A stretch of DNA of 64,000 bases from JAWKNZ01 sp041391425 (GTDB lineage Bacteria; Bdellovibrionota_B; Oligoflexia; Oligoflexales; JAWKNZ01): NCBI GenBank assembly GCA_041391425.1, contig JAWKNZ010000004.1, forward strand, positions 62,001-126,000, in the 5' to 3' direction. The position numbers were made by a program, and so were the translations under genes. Within the stretch, counting starts at the first letter, position 1. The number at the start of each line of letters is the position of its first letter. The notes under the pieces were generated by a model. The model had not been told where the DNA came from and did not search any database. It saw only the letters and a program-made list of their open reading frames with translations. Below are positions 7,617 through 17,882 of this stretch, piece by piece.

Positions 7617-9839
7617 ATGGAGAAAATTATTTACACAAAGACAGATGAAGCGCCGGCATTAGCTACAGAATCACTGCTTCCTATTATTGAAGCTTTTTTA
7701 AAGCAAGCTGGGGTTGTTGTTGAAACCCGAGATATTTCTCTTGCTGGGAGAATTTTAGCTCATTTTCCTGAGGGGTTGAATCCAGCGCAACGGCAAAAAG
7801 ATGACCTAGCTGAACTGGGAGAGCTTACGAAGACGCCAGAAGCAAATATCATAAAACTTCCGAATATAAGTGCATCTATCCCTCAGCTCTTAGCTGCAAT
7901 TAAAGAGTTGAAGTCTCAGGGCTATGATATTCCAGATTTTATTGAAGAGGCGCAAACAGAATTAGAAAAATCGATTAAGTCTCGTTATGCAAAGGTGCTT
8001 GGGAGTGCTGTCAATCCGGTGTTGAGAGAAGGAAATTCGGATCGGAGGGTTGCAGCTCCAGTGAAGGAATATGCAAAAAAACATCCTCACTCAATGGGAG
8101 CATGGCAAAAATCATCAAAGTCGCATGTCGCATCGATGAAAGATGGTGATTTTTATGGAAGTGAGCGATCAGCTATTATGGACTCTAACTGCGCTGTAAA
8201 TATTGAGTTTACTTCATCTAAAGGTGACAAAAAAGTACTGCGGGAAAATTTGTCTTTATTAGCAGATGAAGTAATAGATGCCTCAGTAATGAGTAAGGGC
8301 GCTTTGAGAGACTTCTTGGCTAAAGAAATAGATGCGGCAAAAAATGAAAATATCTTATGGTCTATCCATCTTAAAGCTACCATGATGAAGGTCTCAGATC
8401 CTATTATTTTTGGGCATGCGGTTTCAATTTTCTTTGCTGATGTTTTTGAAAAGCATAGAGAAGTTTTTGAAAAATTGGGGATTGATTCAAATAATGGCAT
8501 GGGAGATTTGCTTAACAGATTAAAAGATCTTCCGGATAACAAACGCAGTGAAATCGAGACTGATATAGCAGCTACTTATGAAAGTAGGCCTCCTCTGGCA
8601 ATGGTGGATTCCGACCGTGGAATAACTAACTTACATGTTCCAAGTGATGTCATTATTGATGCTTCTATGCCTGCTGCAATCCGTTCGTCAGGATGTATGT
8701 GGGGGCCAGACGGTAAGTTGCATGATACCAAGTTTGTTATTCCAGATAGAAGCTACGCCGGTGTCTATGCGGAAACGATAAACTTCTGTCGTGAACATGG
8801 TGCATTCGATGTTAGTAGCATGGGAAATGTGGCTAACGTTGGCCTGATGGCACAAAAAGCTGAAGAGTATGGTTCTCATGATAAAACATTTAAAATTCCA
8901 GAAAATGGTGTGGTGCGGGTCATTCGTGCCGATGGTGAGCTGGTTTTTGAGCATCAGGTTGAAGAAGGTGATATCTGGCGCATGTGTCAGACTAAAGATG
9001 CTGCGATTCAAGACTGGGTGCGATTAGCAGTTAAAAGAGCTAGAGCCACTGGTAACCCAGCTGTTTTTTGGTTAGATGAAAACCGTGGCCATGACAGCAA
9101 TCTTATTACAAAAGTAAATGAGTATTTAGCCAATCACGATCTCGCAGGACTAGACGTTAAGATAATGCCACCGGTAGAGGCGGTAAGATATACGTTACAG
9201 AGAACAAAAGAGGGTTCAGATACGATTTCCGTTACGGGAAATGTTTTGCGGGATTATTTGACTGATTTATTTCCTATTTTGGAGTTAGGCACTAGCGCTA
9301 AGATGCTTTCAATTGTACCACTTCTTGCTGGTGGTGGGTTGTATGAAACAGGTGCAGGTGGTTCAGCTCCTAAGCATGTGCAACAATTCATTCAGGAAGG
9401 TCATTTACGTTGGGACTCGCTTGGTGAGTTTTTGGCATTGGGAGTTTCTCTTGAGGACCTAGCAGAAAGGACTAAGAATTCGAAGGCAAAGCTTATGGCT
9501 ACGTGTTTGAATAGTGCAATTTCAAAATTTTTAGAATTTGATAAATCTCCTATGAGGAAGGTGGGACAGCTCGATAATCGTGGTAGCCATTTTTACCTTG
9601 CCCTCTATTGGGCTCAGTCATTGGCAGAGCAAAAGGATGATATTGAATTGAGTAAAAGGTTTTCCACTGTAGCTCGAGAGCTTATAGAGGGTGAAAAGGA
9701 AATTGTTGCGGAGCTGAACTCAAGTCAAGGTATACCTGTCGATATAGGTGGGTATTACCATCCTAATCCTGAAAAAACAGCGCAGGCAATGCGTCCAAGT
9801 CGTATGTTTAACACAATTATCGACAGTTTGAATGTATAA
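7617..9839 (+). CDS. icd: NADP-dependent isocitrate dehydrogenase, monomeric type
   Basis: This is the large single-chain isocitrate dehydrogenase (about 740 residues), which oxidises isocitrate to 2-oxoglutarate with NADP+ in the TCA cycle. The sequence follows the Azotobacter-type enzyme closely: KIIYTKTDEAPALAT at the N-terminus, ETRDISLAGRILA, NIIKLPNISASIPQL, GSAVNPVLREGNSDRRV, KHPHSMGAW and FWLDENRGHD. An in-frame TTG at 7608 would add three residues; ATG at 7617 is preferred because family members start two to five residues before KIIYT. It lies 37 bases before the thiolase gene on the same strand. Confidence 0.97.
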   Translation: MEKIIYTKTDEAPALATESLLPIIEAFLKQAGVVVETRDISLAGRILAHFPEGLNPAQRQKDDLAELGELTKTPEANIIKLPNISASIPQLLAAIKELKSQGYDIPDFIEEAQTELEKSIKSRYAKVLGSAVNPVLREGNSDRRVAAPVKEYAKKHPHSMGAWQKSSKSHVASMKDGDFYGSERSAIMDSNCAVNIEFTSSKGDKKVLRENLSLLADEVIDASVMSKGALRDFLAKEIDAAKNENILWSIHLKATMMKVSDPIIFGHAVSIFFADVFEKHREVFEKLGIDSNNGMGDLLNRLKDLPDNKRSEIETDIAATYESRPPLAMVDSDRGITNLHVPSDVIIDASMPAAIRSSGCMWGPDGKLHDTKFVIPDRSYAGVYAETINFCREHGAFDVSSMGNVANVGLMAQKAEEYGSHDKTFKIPENGVVRVIRADGELVFEHQVEEGDIWRMCQTKDAAIQDWVRLAVKRARATGNPAVFWLDENRGHDSNLITKVNEYLANHDLAGLDVKIMPPVEAVRYTLQRTKEGSDTISVTGNVLRDYLTDLFPILELGTSAKMLSIVPLLAGGGLYETGAGGSAPKHVQQFIQEGHLRWDSLGEFLALGVSLEDLAERTKNSKAKLMATCLNSAISKFLEFDKSPMRKVGQLDNRGSHFYLALYWAQSLAEQKDDIELSKRFSTVARELIEGEKEIVAELNSSQGIPVDIGGYYHPNPEKTAQAMRPSRMFNTIIDSLNV

Positions 9840-9876
9840 TCTGGGTAGAAATTGTCCCTAGCATAAGGAACATAAT

Positions 9877-11058
9877 ATGAGCGAGAAACATTCAGTTATT
9901 ACCTATATAGGTAGAACTCCGGTAGGAAAATTTAATGGTGCGTTATCGACAACTTCGGCGCCTAAGTTAGGGGCTGTCTTAGTTAAAGATGCGCTGAAAA
10001 AAACAGGATTATCTCCTAATGCTGTCGATGAAATTATTATGGGTAATGTTTTGACTGCGGGAGTTGGGCAAGCCCCTGCTCGGCAAACAGCACTTTATGG
10101 AGGCCTTCCAGATTCTGTTTGTGCTACCACAATTAATAAAGTCTGTGGAAGTGGGTTGAAGTCTGTAATGCTTGCAGATCAAGCTATCCGTTTGGGAGAT
10201 GCCAGTGTGGTTTTTGCCGGAGGGCAAGAAAATATGAGCTTGGCTCCACACTTATTGATGAATTCGAGAATAGGGTACCGTTTTGGCTCCGTTGAAGCAA
10301 AAGACCATATGCAGTTTGACGGCTTATGGGATCCCTATAGCAATGTAGCTATGGGAAATTGCGGAGAAATTTGCGCGAAAGAGTATCAATTTTCAATGGA
10401 TGAGCAGAATGAGTTTGCTATCGAAAGCTATAAACGAGCAAGAAAAGCTATCGAATCAGGACATTTTGCTAAAGAAATTATACCTGTAGAAGTGCAACAA
10501 AGAAAAAATACTATTTTGGTGGAACAAGACGAAGAGCCGTTTGCGTCTGACCTCGATAAGCTGAAAAAACTTCGTCCTGCCTTTGAGAAGGATGGGACGA
10601 TTACTGCAGGAAATGCATCTTCTATCAATGATGGAGCTGCGTTGGTTGTTATGGCGAGTGAAGATTCTGTTGGATCTTTAGGATTAAAGCCAATAGCACG
10701 GGTTGTAGCACAAGCTTCAGTGGCACAAGATCCTAGCTGGTTTACAACAGCCCCTATTGTAGGGATTCGTAAAGTTGTTGAAAAAGCTAATATGAAAATT
10801 GATGATATAGATGTTTTTGAAATTAACGAAGCTTTTTCTGTAGTGACAATGGCTGCTATTAAAGATTTAGGGCTGGACGCAAATAAAGTAAATCCATTTG
10901 GTGGGGCAGTTGCGATTGGCCACCCCATTGGTGCGAGTGGAACCAGGATTTTAGTAACCTTAATCAACGGCTTACGTGCTTTGGGTAAGAAACGAGGCTT
11001 AGCCACGCTTTGTATTGGCGGTGGGGAGGCAAGCGCTGTTATTATCGAAATCATGTAA
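9877..11058 (+). CDS. Acetyl-CoA C-acetyltransferase (thiolase)
   Basis: The 393-residue protein is a biosynthetic-length thiolase. The acyl-accepting Cys is C90 in NKVCGSGLKS, the catalytic His is H349 in GHPIGASG, and the second Cys is C379 in CIGGGEAS, where the more usual text is CIGGGMG or GGGQG. These enzymes condense two acetyl-CoA to acetoacetyl-CoA or run the reverse cleavage. No other beta-oxidation or PHB gene is nearby, so the pathway is not fixed. It follows icd closely and probably shares its transcript. A hairpin lies just after the stop. Confidence 0.93.
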   Translation: MSEKHSVITYIGRTPVGKFNGALSTTSAPKLGAVLVKDALKKTGLSPNAVDEIIMGNVLTAGVGQAPARQTALYGGLPDSVCATTINKVCGSGLKSVMLADQAIRLGDASVVFAGGQENMSLAPHLLMNSRIGYRFGSVEAKDHMQFDGLWDPYSNVAMGNCGEICAKEYQFSMDEQNEFAIESYKRARKAIESGHFAKEIIPVEVQQRKNTILVEQDEEPFASDLDKLKKLRPAFEKDGTITAGNASSINDGAALVVMASEDSVGSLGLKPIARVVAQASVAQDPSWFTTAPIVGIRKVVEKANMKIDDIDVFEINEAFSVVTMAAIKDLGLDANKVNPFGGAVAIGHPIGASGTRILVTLINGLRALGKKRGLATLCIGGGEASAVIIEIM

Positions 11059-11076
11059 ATTGATATGTTAATTTGA

Positions 11077-11109
11077 GCAGAATAGAGCTTACATATACCT
11101 CTATTCTGC
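11077..11109. terminator. Perfect 11-bp hairpin after the thiolase gene
   Basis: GCAGAATAGAG and its exact complement are separated by 11 bases, 18 bases after the thiolase stop. The 3' flank is A-rich rather than T-rich, so a classical rho-independent terminator is only likely, not certain. Confidence 0.5.
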
Positions 11110-11517
11110 CTAAAAAAATTGTCTAATACCTTCTCTTTATTTTGGAAAAGCTATCACGGTGCTTTTTAAATACTGCCTCTGCTCTTTTGTTAGTTTTCAT
11201 TTGAATGCTATTATTTCGTCATGCTGAGCGGTAGCGAAGCATCTCTAATCTCCCCCTCCCATCCCCCTCGTCATACCGAGTGATAAGCAGGTAGTCAGGG
11301 CTTCGATGGTGTTGAAGTAAAGGAAAAAACGGTTGGGGTAACGGTATTGCGGTATAGTTTTGTAGCAGTTTGATGGCTCATTTAAAACTTTGTGACCACT
11401 CTAAATTTCAATGAAGTGGTAATGATAAAGAAAAATAATACCTTTTCTACGACAACGGTCTGGACTGAATATTGCACTCGTCGTCCCGTCTACAACAACC
11501 GTTTTAAGGGAGAGGGT
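11110..11517. other. Intergenic region with a REP-like half-site
   Basis: Roughly 400 bases before the SH3b-repeat gene. It contains CGTCATGCTGAGCGGTAGCG at about 11217 followed by AAGCATCTC, a single arm of the same REP-like motif that forms a full hairpin at 49025. A second CGTCATACCGAGTG fragment lies near 11270. The remainder shows nothing clear. An in-frame TTG at 11392 opens the downstream frame early but has no matching leader-like sequence. Confidence 0.5.
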
Positions 11518-14500
11518 ATGTTTAAAAAATTTCTAGTTCCGGTCATATTGGCGCTGTGGGGAACACAGGCATGGTGTGAGACGGATGGGCTTAATTTAAA
11601 AGTTGTTGAGGTCTTGACCAAGACTTTAAATATTCGTACGGGGCCTTCGGTAAACCACGACAAGCTGCAAGAAGGATTATTTTTAAAAAAGGGTGAGTTG
11701 TATATCAGTCAAGGGCGATCTGCCACTTGGCATCAAATGGCAGTCTATGGCCAAGAAGGTTGGGCTTCAGAAGGCGATGAATCTACCCTCCTACGAGAAA
11801 TTGATATTAATACTATGAGAGAGGGGGTCTTCGAAGTAAAGATGTCTTCAAAGTTATTTTCTCAAGAAGATGATGGGACTTATAGTGAGGTAGCTGCGTT
11901 AAAAAGGGGTCAATATTATGTATTTATTGATGAAACCTATATTGATGGCGTTGCGTGGCTTGAGGTTCGAGTAAATGGTAATAACCTTTGGGTTTTAAGA
12001 GAAGATACGAATGTCGTCAAAGAATTAGAAAAAAGTGAGATAAAAGTTGTTGAGGTGCTTACTAAATATTTGAATGTTAGAAATGGCCCCTCTGTATTTG
12101 ATGAAAAATTGGAAAGGGGTTTATTCTTAAGGCGTGGAGAGCTTTATGTCAGCAATGCACGTTTTAACCAGTGGCATAGAATTTCTGTTTTAGGAAAAAA
12201 TGGCTGGTCGTCGCAAGGAGCTAGATCCAATCTGATGTTGGAGTTAGATCCTGAGGCTATAGAGCAGGGGATTATCAAGACTACAAAACTGACTAATTTG
12301 TATATTCAAGATGACAATGGAGAATTTATTGTCAAGACAACTTTAGCTGCTAATCAATATTATGTGTTTATTGAAGAAGTCGATGAAGGTGAGCAAACCA
12401 TGCTGAAGCTTGTAATGAATGGCAAATCTTTATGGGTTGATCGAGATAAAGTAGAAGTTCTTAAAGAGATAGAAGAGGAGCGACCAGACCGCCCTGTCTG
12501 CGCTGATGATGAGTATTGGAATGGCTATCGTTGTGTACCATTGAGCGAGAGTTGTGATTATGATGAATACTGGGATGGCTATCGCTGCGTTCCAATTCCT
12601 ACTACATGTGATTATGGTGAAATTTGGGATGGTAGCCGCTGTGTTCCTGGTCCTGATTCATGTCGTATTGGCGAAATATGGGACGGATATAACTGTATTC
12701 CAGATCGAGAAAGTTGTGATTATGATGAGTATTGGGATGGTTGGGGTTGTGTACCAGATCAAAACTATTGCGATTATGACGAATATTGGGATGGTTATCA
12801 GTGCGTGAGACGAGGAAGGTATGGTCATGGTGGTCCAGGTCATGGCAATGGGAATGGGCATGGCAACGGGCATGGCAACGGACATGGCAACGGACATGGT
12901 AATGGCAACGGGCATGGCAATGGCAACGGACATGGCAATGGTAACGGACATGGCAACGGACATGGCAATAGAATCTGTTATGAAATCACTCAAGCTCCAG
13001 TATCATGTATAAAGTATGCTGGACAGTATGGTATTCCAGCAGATGCTAAAGAAGGTAATGCCACTTGGACTTTAAATAGCTGTACTGATGCAGTTACTTA
13101 TACAGGAGGATGTTATGCTTCTGGCGGTACAAATTGTCGTGAGGTCGCGCAAGATCCTGTTGCATGTTCAGATGTAGCGGGTCAATATGGTATTCCAGCA
13201 GATGCAACTGAAGGTAAAGCAAGATGGACGAAAAATAGGTGTACTAATGCACCGACTTATTTAGGTGGTTGTAGAGCACCATCTGGTAATTCATGCCGCG
13301 AAGTTCCGCAGAGCCCTGTAGCTTGTTCCGATGTAGCTGGACAGTACGGTATCCCAGTGAATGCAACTGAAGGTAAAGCAAGATGGACGAAAAATAGTTG
13401 CACCAATGAGATTACTTATAAAGGTGGTTGTAAGGTTCCAGACCAGCCGATTTGTAGAGAAGTTCCACAGAGTCCTGTGGCTTGTTCGGATGTTGCTGGT
13501 CAATATGGTATTCCATCAGATGCAACTGAAGGCCAAGCGTCATGGACGAAAAATAGTTGTACTGATGCTGTAACTTATACTGGTGGTTGTCATCAATCAA
13601 GTTGTCGTGAGATTCCTCAGAATCCAGTAGCTTGTTCCGATGTAGCTGGACAGTATGGTATCCCTGCGAATGCAACTGAAGGCAAGGCAAGGTGGACGAA
13701 AAATAGTTGCACCAATGAGATTACTTATAAAGGTGGTTGTAAGGTTCCAGATCAGCCGGTTTGTCGTGAAGTTAGTCAAACTCCAGTCGCCTGTTCTGAT
13801 GTGGCAGGTCAATATGGTATCCCTTCTGATGCAACCGAAGGTCAAGCTTCATGGACAAAGAATAGCTGTACTGGCGAAGTAACCTACAAAGGTGGGTGTC
13901 GAGCACCGCGCTGTGAAGAAGCCCCTCAAGCTCCGGTAGCTTGTTCCGATGTTGCTGGTCAATATGGTATCCCATCTGATGCAACCGAAGGTAAAGCACG
14001 CTGGACAAAGAATAGCTGCACAGGTGAGATAACTTACCGTGGTGGTTGTAGCCGTCCGCGTTGTGAGGAAGTCCGTCAGACTCAGTAGCTTGTTCAGATG
14101 TAGCCGGTCAGTATGGTATTCCATCAGATGCAACTGAAGGCCGTGCTTCATGGACAAAATAGCTGTACTGGTGAGATAACTTACCGTGGTGGTTGTAGCC
14201 GTCCGCGTTGTGAGGAAGTCCGTCAAACTCCAGTAGCTTGTTCAGATGTAGCCGGTCAGTATGGTATTCCATCAGATGCAACTGAAGGCCGTGCTTCATG
14301 GACAAAAAATAGCTGTACTGGTGAGATAACTTACCGTGGTGGTTGTAGCCGTCCGCGTTGTGAGGAAGTCCGTCAAACTCCAGTAGCTTGTTCAGATGTA
14401 GCCGGTCAGTATGGTATTCCATCAGATGCAACTGAAGGCCGTGCTTCATGGACAAAAAATAGCTGTACTGGTGAGGTAACTTACCGTGGTGGTTGTAGCC

Positions 14501-14652
14501 GTCCACGTTGTGAGGAAGTCCGTCAAACTCCAGTAGCTTGTTCAGATGTAGCCGGTCAGTATGGTATTCCAGCTAGTGCGACACGAGGTCGAGCATCGTG
14601 GACAAAAAATAGTTGTACAGGTGCAATCACTTATACAGGCGGATGCCACTAG
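11518..14652 (+). CDS. Secreted SH3b-domain protein with Cys-rich tandem repeats (frame interrupted twice)
   Basis: The start ATG at 11518 follows GGGAGAGGGT and opens a signal peptide (FLVPVILALWGTQAWC). Two SH3b-like units follow (VVEVLTKTLNIRTGPS and VVEVLTKYLNVRNGPS, each with a WH or GW block). Next come six CDYDEYWDGYRCVP-type units (12500-12810), a Gly-Asn-His linker of nearly perfect GNGH repeats (12826-12969), and eleven units of about 46 residues with core PVACSDVAGQYGIP....W...SCT...TY.GGC. Relative to its near-identical neighbours, unit 8 lacks one C near 14082, making TAG at 14086, and two A at 14156-14159. The three lost bases restore the frame, so the gene likely reads to 14652 (about 1045 residues). 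Probably extracellular or envelope-bound, with a His-rich possible metal-binding linker. I do not recognise the 46-residue unit. Confidence 0.8.
12976..14649 (+). repeat. Tandem array of about 140-bp coding repeats, 11 units
   Basis: Eleven in-frame units encode a Cys-x-E...GGC module. The last four (from about 14050) are almost identical in DNA, indicating recent duplication, while units 1-3 have diverged. Short linkers (SGGTN, PSGN, PDQP) separate early units and are missing from later ones. Copy number may vary between strains and may be collapsed in assemblies. Confidence 0.9.
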
Positions 14653-14691
14653 AGTTTTCAGTTAGTTTTTTTAGATATTTTGATTATTGAT

Positions 14692-14730
14692 AAAAAGGAA
14701 ATGCTTTCAAATGGAAGCATCTCCTTTTTT
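14692..14730 (+). terminator. Rho-independent terminator
   Basis: AAAAAGGA-A-ATGCTT pairs with AAGCAT-C-TCCTTTTT around a short loop and ends in a T run. It lies 40 bases after the repeat-protein stop and before the convergent rodA gene, so it may serve both strands. Confidence 0.8.
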
Positions 14731-14794
14731 AAATATGTAGTTCCATTCTTGAACTTGATTTTTTAAATCTCTCGTTAGAAAAACTTTAATCTTA

Positions 14795-15985
14795 TTATAG
14801 CAGGGCTGGGCGTTTTAGGCTTTTGTTCTGACGCCCTAAGCCTACATTATCACGATCAATTGCAATCAGCATGCCTATGGCTATGCTTACGGTTAAAAGG
14901 GACGAACCGCCATATGAGAATAATGGCAAGGGCATACCTACAACTGGAAATATTCCTAAAACCATTGCCACATTTATGGTGAACTCGATGAATATAAAGG
15001 CAGCTAATCCAATTGCTAAAAGGCCACTAAAGGAATCTCTTGCTTGGCGTGCAATTTCCAATGAGACAAAAGCAAGTAAGCCAAAGAAAAAAAATATAAT
15101 AGCACCACCAATGAATCCATGCTCTTCAGCGAAAACGGAAAAAATAAAGTCTGTATGTCGAGCAGGGAGAAACTGTAGCTGTGTTTGGCTACCAAGGAGG
15201 TAGCCCTTGCCAAACATATTACCACTTCCCACAGCCACTAATGATTGTAGTGAATTATAGCCAGATCCTGTAGGATCTAAGCTAGGATTTAAGAAGTTTA
15301 AAATTCTCAATTTTTGATAAGAGTGCAGAAAAAAGCTCCAGCCCACCACAGCTGAGACAATGCCGCTAATAAAGACTATTGCGACGGATTTAACATTTAA
15401 ACGAACAAATAATGTTTGGATTGCCGCTATAATAAGACAAATGCCAGCGGTCCCAAAGTCAGGTTGTAAAAATATCAATCCAAAGATAGCCCCTACTTTT
15501 AAAATGACTGGCCATAAATCTCTTAATCGATAAGGATGAGGAAGTTTATTAACGTAGAACCATTTTGAAACTATAATAGCAACAGAAATTTTTGCAAATT
15601 CTGAAGGTTGGAAGCGCAAAGTACCACCAAAATTGAGCCATCTTTGTGAACCGCCGGCAGTATGCCCTAAAACCATCACTACCATTAAAGATAAAACTAT
15701 GAAGGCGTAGAAAGGCGTCGCATAAGTTCTTACAATTCTAATAGGTAATACCCAACCGACAATAATAAAAGCTGTTGCGGCTATCAAAGAATGTCTTAGC
15801 TGAGTGTGAAAATAGTTTGTATCATTTGCGGCACTGTAAAGATTGGCCATGCCGATTCCTATCAATATAATAAAAATCGCAACTAGATAACTTGATTGTA
15901 CTGCTTTTACTTTTCTTATCTGACCAAATGAATTCCAGCTAATCTTTGTAGTGGTCTCTTTTTCACTACTAATGGATTCTGTCAT
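14795..15985 (-). CDS. rodA: Rod-shape glycosyltransferase RodA (SEDS family)
   Basis: RodA polymerises lipid II into peptidoglycan strands in the elongation complex with PBP2, in the inner membrane. The 396-residue protein has about ten hydrophobic segments and the SEDS blocks GGSQRWLNFG, RFQPSEFAKI, LQPDFGTA, GKGYLLGSQTQLQFLPARHTDF split over adjacent loops, FAEEHGF and PLPLFSYGGSS near the C-terminus. The start ATG has GGAG 7 bases upstream and lies inside the end of mrdA (17-base overlap), which suggests translational coupling. It is the last gene of the mreBCD-mrdA-rodA cluster. Confidence 0.95.
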   Translation of the reverse strand: MTESISSEKETTTKISWNSFGQIRKVKAVQSSYLVAIFIILIGIGMANLYSAANDTNYFHTQLRHSLIAATAFIIVGWVLPIRIVRTYATPFYAFIVLSLMVVMVLGHTAGGSQRWLNFGGTLRFQPSEFAKISVAIIVSKWFYVNKLPHPYRLRDLWPVILKVGAIFGLIFLQPDFGTAGICLIIAAIQTLFVRLNVKSVAIVFISGIVSAVVGWSFFLHSYQKLRILNFLNPSLDPTGSGYNSLQSLVAVGSGNMFGKGYLLGSQTQLQFLPARHTDFIFSVFAEEHGFIGGAIIFFFFGLLAFVSLEIARQARDSFSGLLAIGLAAFIFIEFTINVAMVLGIFPVVGMPLPLFSYGGSSLLTVSIAIGMLIAIDRDNVGLGRQNKSLKRPALL

Positions 15986-17882
15986 TTTGCTTCTCCAGCC
16001 TGTGTCTTTTGCTCACAGTAAGTTGACGCTGTTTTTTCAGCTTCCAGAAAGTTTCGATGATTTCTTTAGCCACAGGGGCAGCCGAAGCACCACCACCGCC
16101 AATGCGGTCGTTTTCCGATACTATTGCAACTGCAACTTCTGGATTTTTAGTGGGTGAAAAAGCAGCAAACATTGCGTGCTCTTTCCATCGCATACTAACA
16201 TCTGTTCGATTTCTGTTTTTCTTTAAACTTACAACCTGAACTGATCCAGTCTTCCCAGCCACAGTTGTTCCTTCAACCCTAGCATTCTTACCTGTGCCTT
16301 CATCATCCATAACTACGGCTTGCAACATCTGTGCAATAGTGCGAAACGTTTGTGGCTTTATAATTGAGACTTGTGAGATAATTTCTGGCTGATGTTCAAA
16401 CAATGTATCGCCCATATGGCTAATTACAGATTTAACAACATTTGGCCTATAAATCGTCCCGCCATTTGCAAGTGTTGCATAGAGGCTCGCCATTTGAATA
16501 GGGGTAATAAGGTTTGCCCCTTGCCCAATTGAAATTGGAGGCGTTTCACCTATTGTCCACGGTAGGCGATAGGTCAATTTTTTCCATGCATTTGTGGGTA
16601 CCAGTCCTTCATTTTCTTTGTTGAGATTGATTCCCATCTTAGAGCCTAACCCCAAAGCTTTAGCATATTTTGCTATTCGGTCAACCCCCAACTCCACACC
16701 AATATTGTAAAAGAAAACATCGCAAGATTTCATCAGTGCTTGTTTAAGGTTAATAGAACCATGACCAAATCGATTATGGCAGTGAAAGGTATTTTCACCA
16801 AGCTCAAAAGAACCGCCACAAAAATGTTTGGTATGTGGAGTTATAATACCTTCTTCTAATGCCGCAATTGCAATAACAGGTTTGTAAATACTTCCTGGGG
16901 CAAATTCACCTCCGGTAGTTTTATCGAATAGCGGTTTGTAAGGATCGCTTATTAAAGCGCGCCATTTTTCGACAGTGAGACTCTCTTGATACATTTTTGG
17001 ATCAAAATCAGGTGAACTAACCATTGCTAAAATATCACCATTATTAGGATCTAGAACAACTATGGCTCCATATTTGCCTCGAAAAGCTTTCTTTGCTGCA
17101 TTCTGCAATTGGAGGTCGACGGTGAGGACTAATTCTGCTCCTGGTTTGGCTGGCTGAACTGGAAGATCTAAACGTTCTTTTTCCAATATATTAGTTTGGC
17201 GACCAAAAGCATCTACTTGTAAAAGTCTGTGGCCACTCTTTCCTCTAAGGTACTTCTCCCACTTCTTCTCTATGCCTTGTTTGCCGATTAAATCGCCCGG
17301 CACGTAAGGATTATCTTGATTTTCTTTATTGTATGCTTTTAATTCGTTCGTGGTGATTTCACCTAAATAGCCAACAATATGGGGCGGCGTCATCTCCGTA
17401 TAATTTCTTCGTGGGGCTACGTTAATTTCTATTCCTGGTAAGAAAATTCGATTTGACTCGATAATTGAAACTTCATGTATACTAAGGTTGCGTTTCAAAG
17501 TGATAGGAAGATACTTAGGGCGTCCTTGGCCATCTGCTAACATTCTTTCTAGCTTTAGTACCGGTTCATTTAATAGTTTTGCTACTATTTTAAATGTTGT
17601 GTCTCTGTTTTTTCCGTACTGAGGTATATAAACTAAATCAAAAAATGGTCTATTTCCCAATACGACTGTCCCGTAGCGATCGAAAATCGTACCTCGAGGT
17701 GCTGGAATTTCAATTTTTCTAATACGGTTATGTTCAGAAATTTTGCGATAGTAACGCCCTTTATAAACTTGGATATACCATAGCCTTACTGTCAAAATCG
17801 ATAAGGTTATTAAAATAAGAAAAATTGCCCAGATATATCGAGAGTCGACTAAGGGGCTCTCTTCTCGCTGGCGCCTAACCAT
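15969..17882 (-). CDS. mrdA: Penicillin-binding protein 2, transpeptidase
   Basis: PBP2 cross-links peptidoglycan during cell elongation as partner of RodA. One N-terminal membrane anchor (WAIFLILITLSILTVRLW) is followed by the pedestal domain (PRGTIFDRYG) and the transpeptidase domain. Counting from the preferred start, the nucleophile is in SIYK near residue 331, SCD near 386 and KTG near 544. ATG at 17882 is preferred because AAGGG sits 7 bases before it; an in-frame ATG at 17900 adds six residues but has no binding site. The chosen start overlaps the mreD stop by 8 bases. Length is normal for the family (about 637 residues). Confidence 0.95.
   Translation of the reverse strand: MVRRQREESPLVDSRYIWAIFLILITLSILTVRLWYIQVYKGRYYRKISEHNRIRKIEIPAPRGTIFDRYGTVVLGNRPFFDLVYIPQYGKNRDTTFKIVAKLLNEPVLKLERMLADGQGRPKYLPITLKRNLSIHEVSIIESNRIFLPGIEINVAPRRNYTEMTPPHIVGYLGEITTNELKAYNKENQDNPYVPGDLIGKQGIEKKWEKYLRGKSGHRLLQVDAFGRQTNILEKERLDLPVQPAKPGAELVLTVDLQLQNAAKKAFRGKYGAIVVLDPNNGDILAMVSSPDFDPKMYQESLTVEKWRALISDPYKPLFDKTTGGEFAPGSIYKPVIAIAALEEGIITPHTKHFCGGSFELGENTFHCHNRFGHGSINLKQALMKSCDVFFYNIGVELGVDRIAKYAKALGLGSKMGINLNKENEGLVPTNAWKKLTYRLPWTIGETPPISIGQGANLITPIQMASLYATLANGGTIYRPNVVKSVISHMGDTLFEHQPEIISQVSIIKPQTFRTIAQMLQAVVMDDEGTGKNARVEGTTVAGKTGSVQVVSLKKNRNRTDVSMRWKEHAMFAAFSPTKNPEVAVAIVSENDRIGGGGASAAPVAKEIIETFWKLKKQRQLTVSKRHRLEKQNDRIH

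Noticed and set aside
10428..11054. Long minus-strand frame opposite the thiolase gene
   Set aside because: It is the shadow of a well-conserved thiolase; its sequence is low in complexity and has no family.
12976..14649. Possible CRISPR-like or satellite array
   Set aside because: Units are in-frame coding repeats of about 140 bp with conserved protein pattern; there are no unique spacers.
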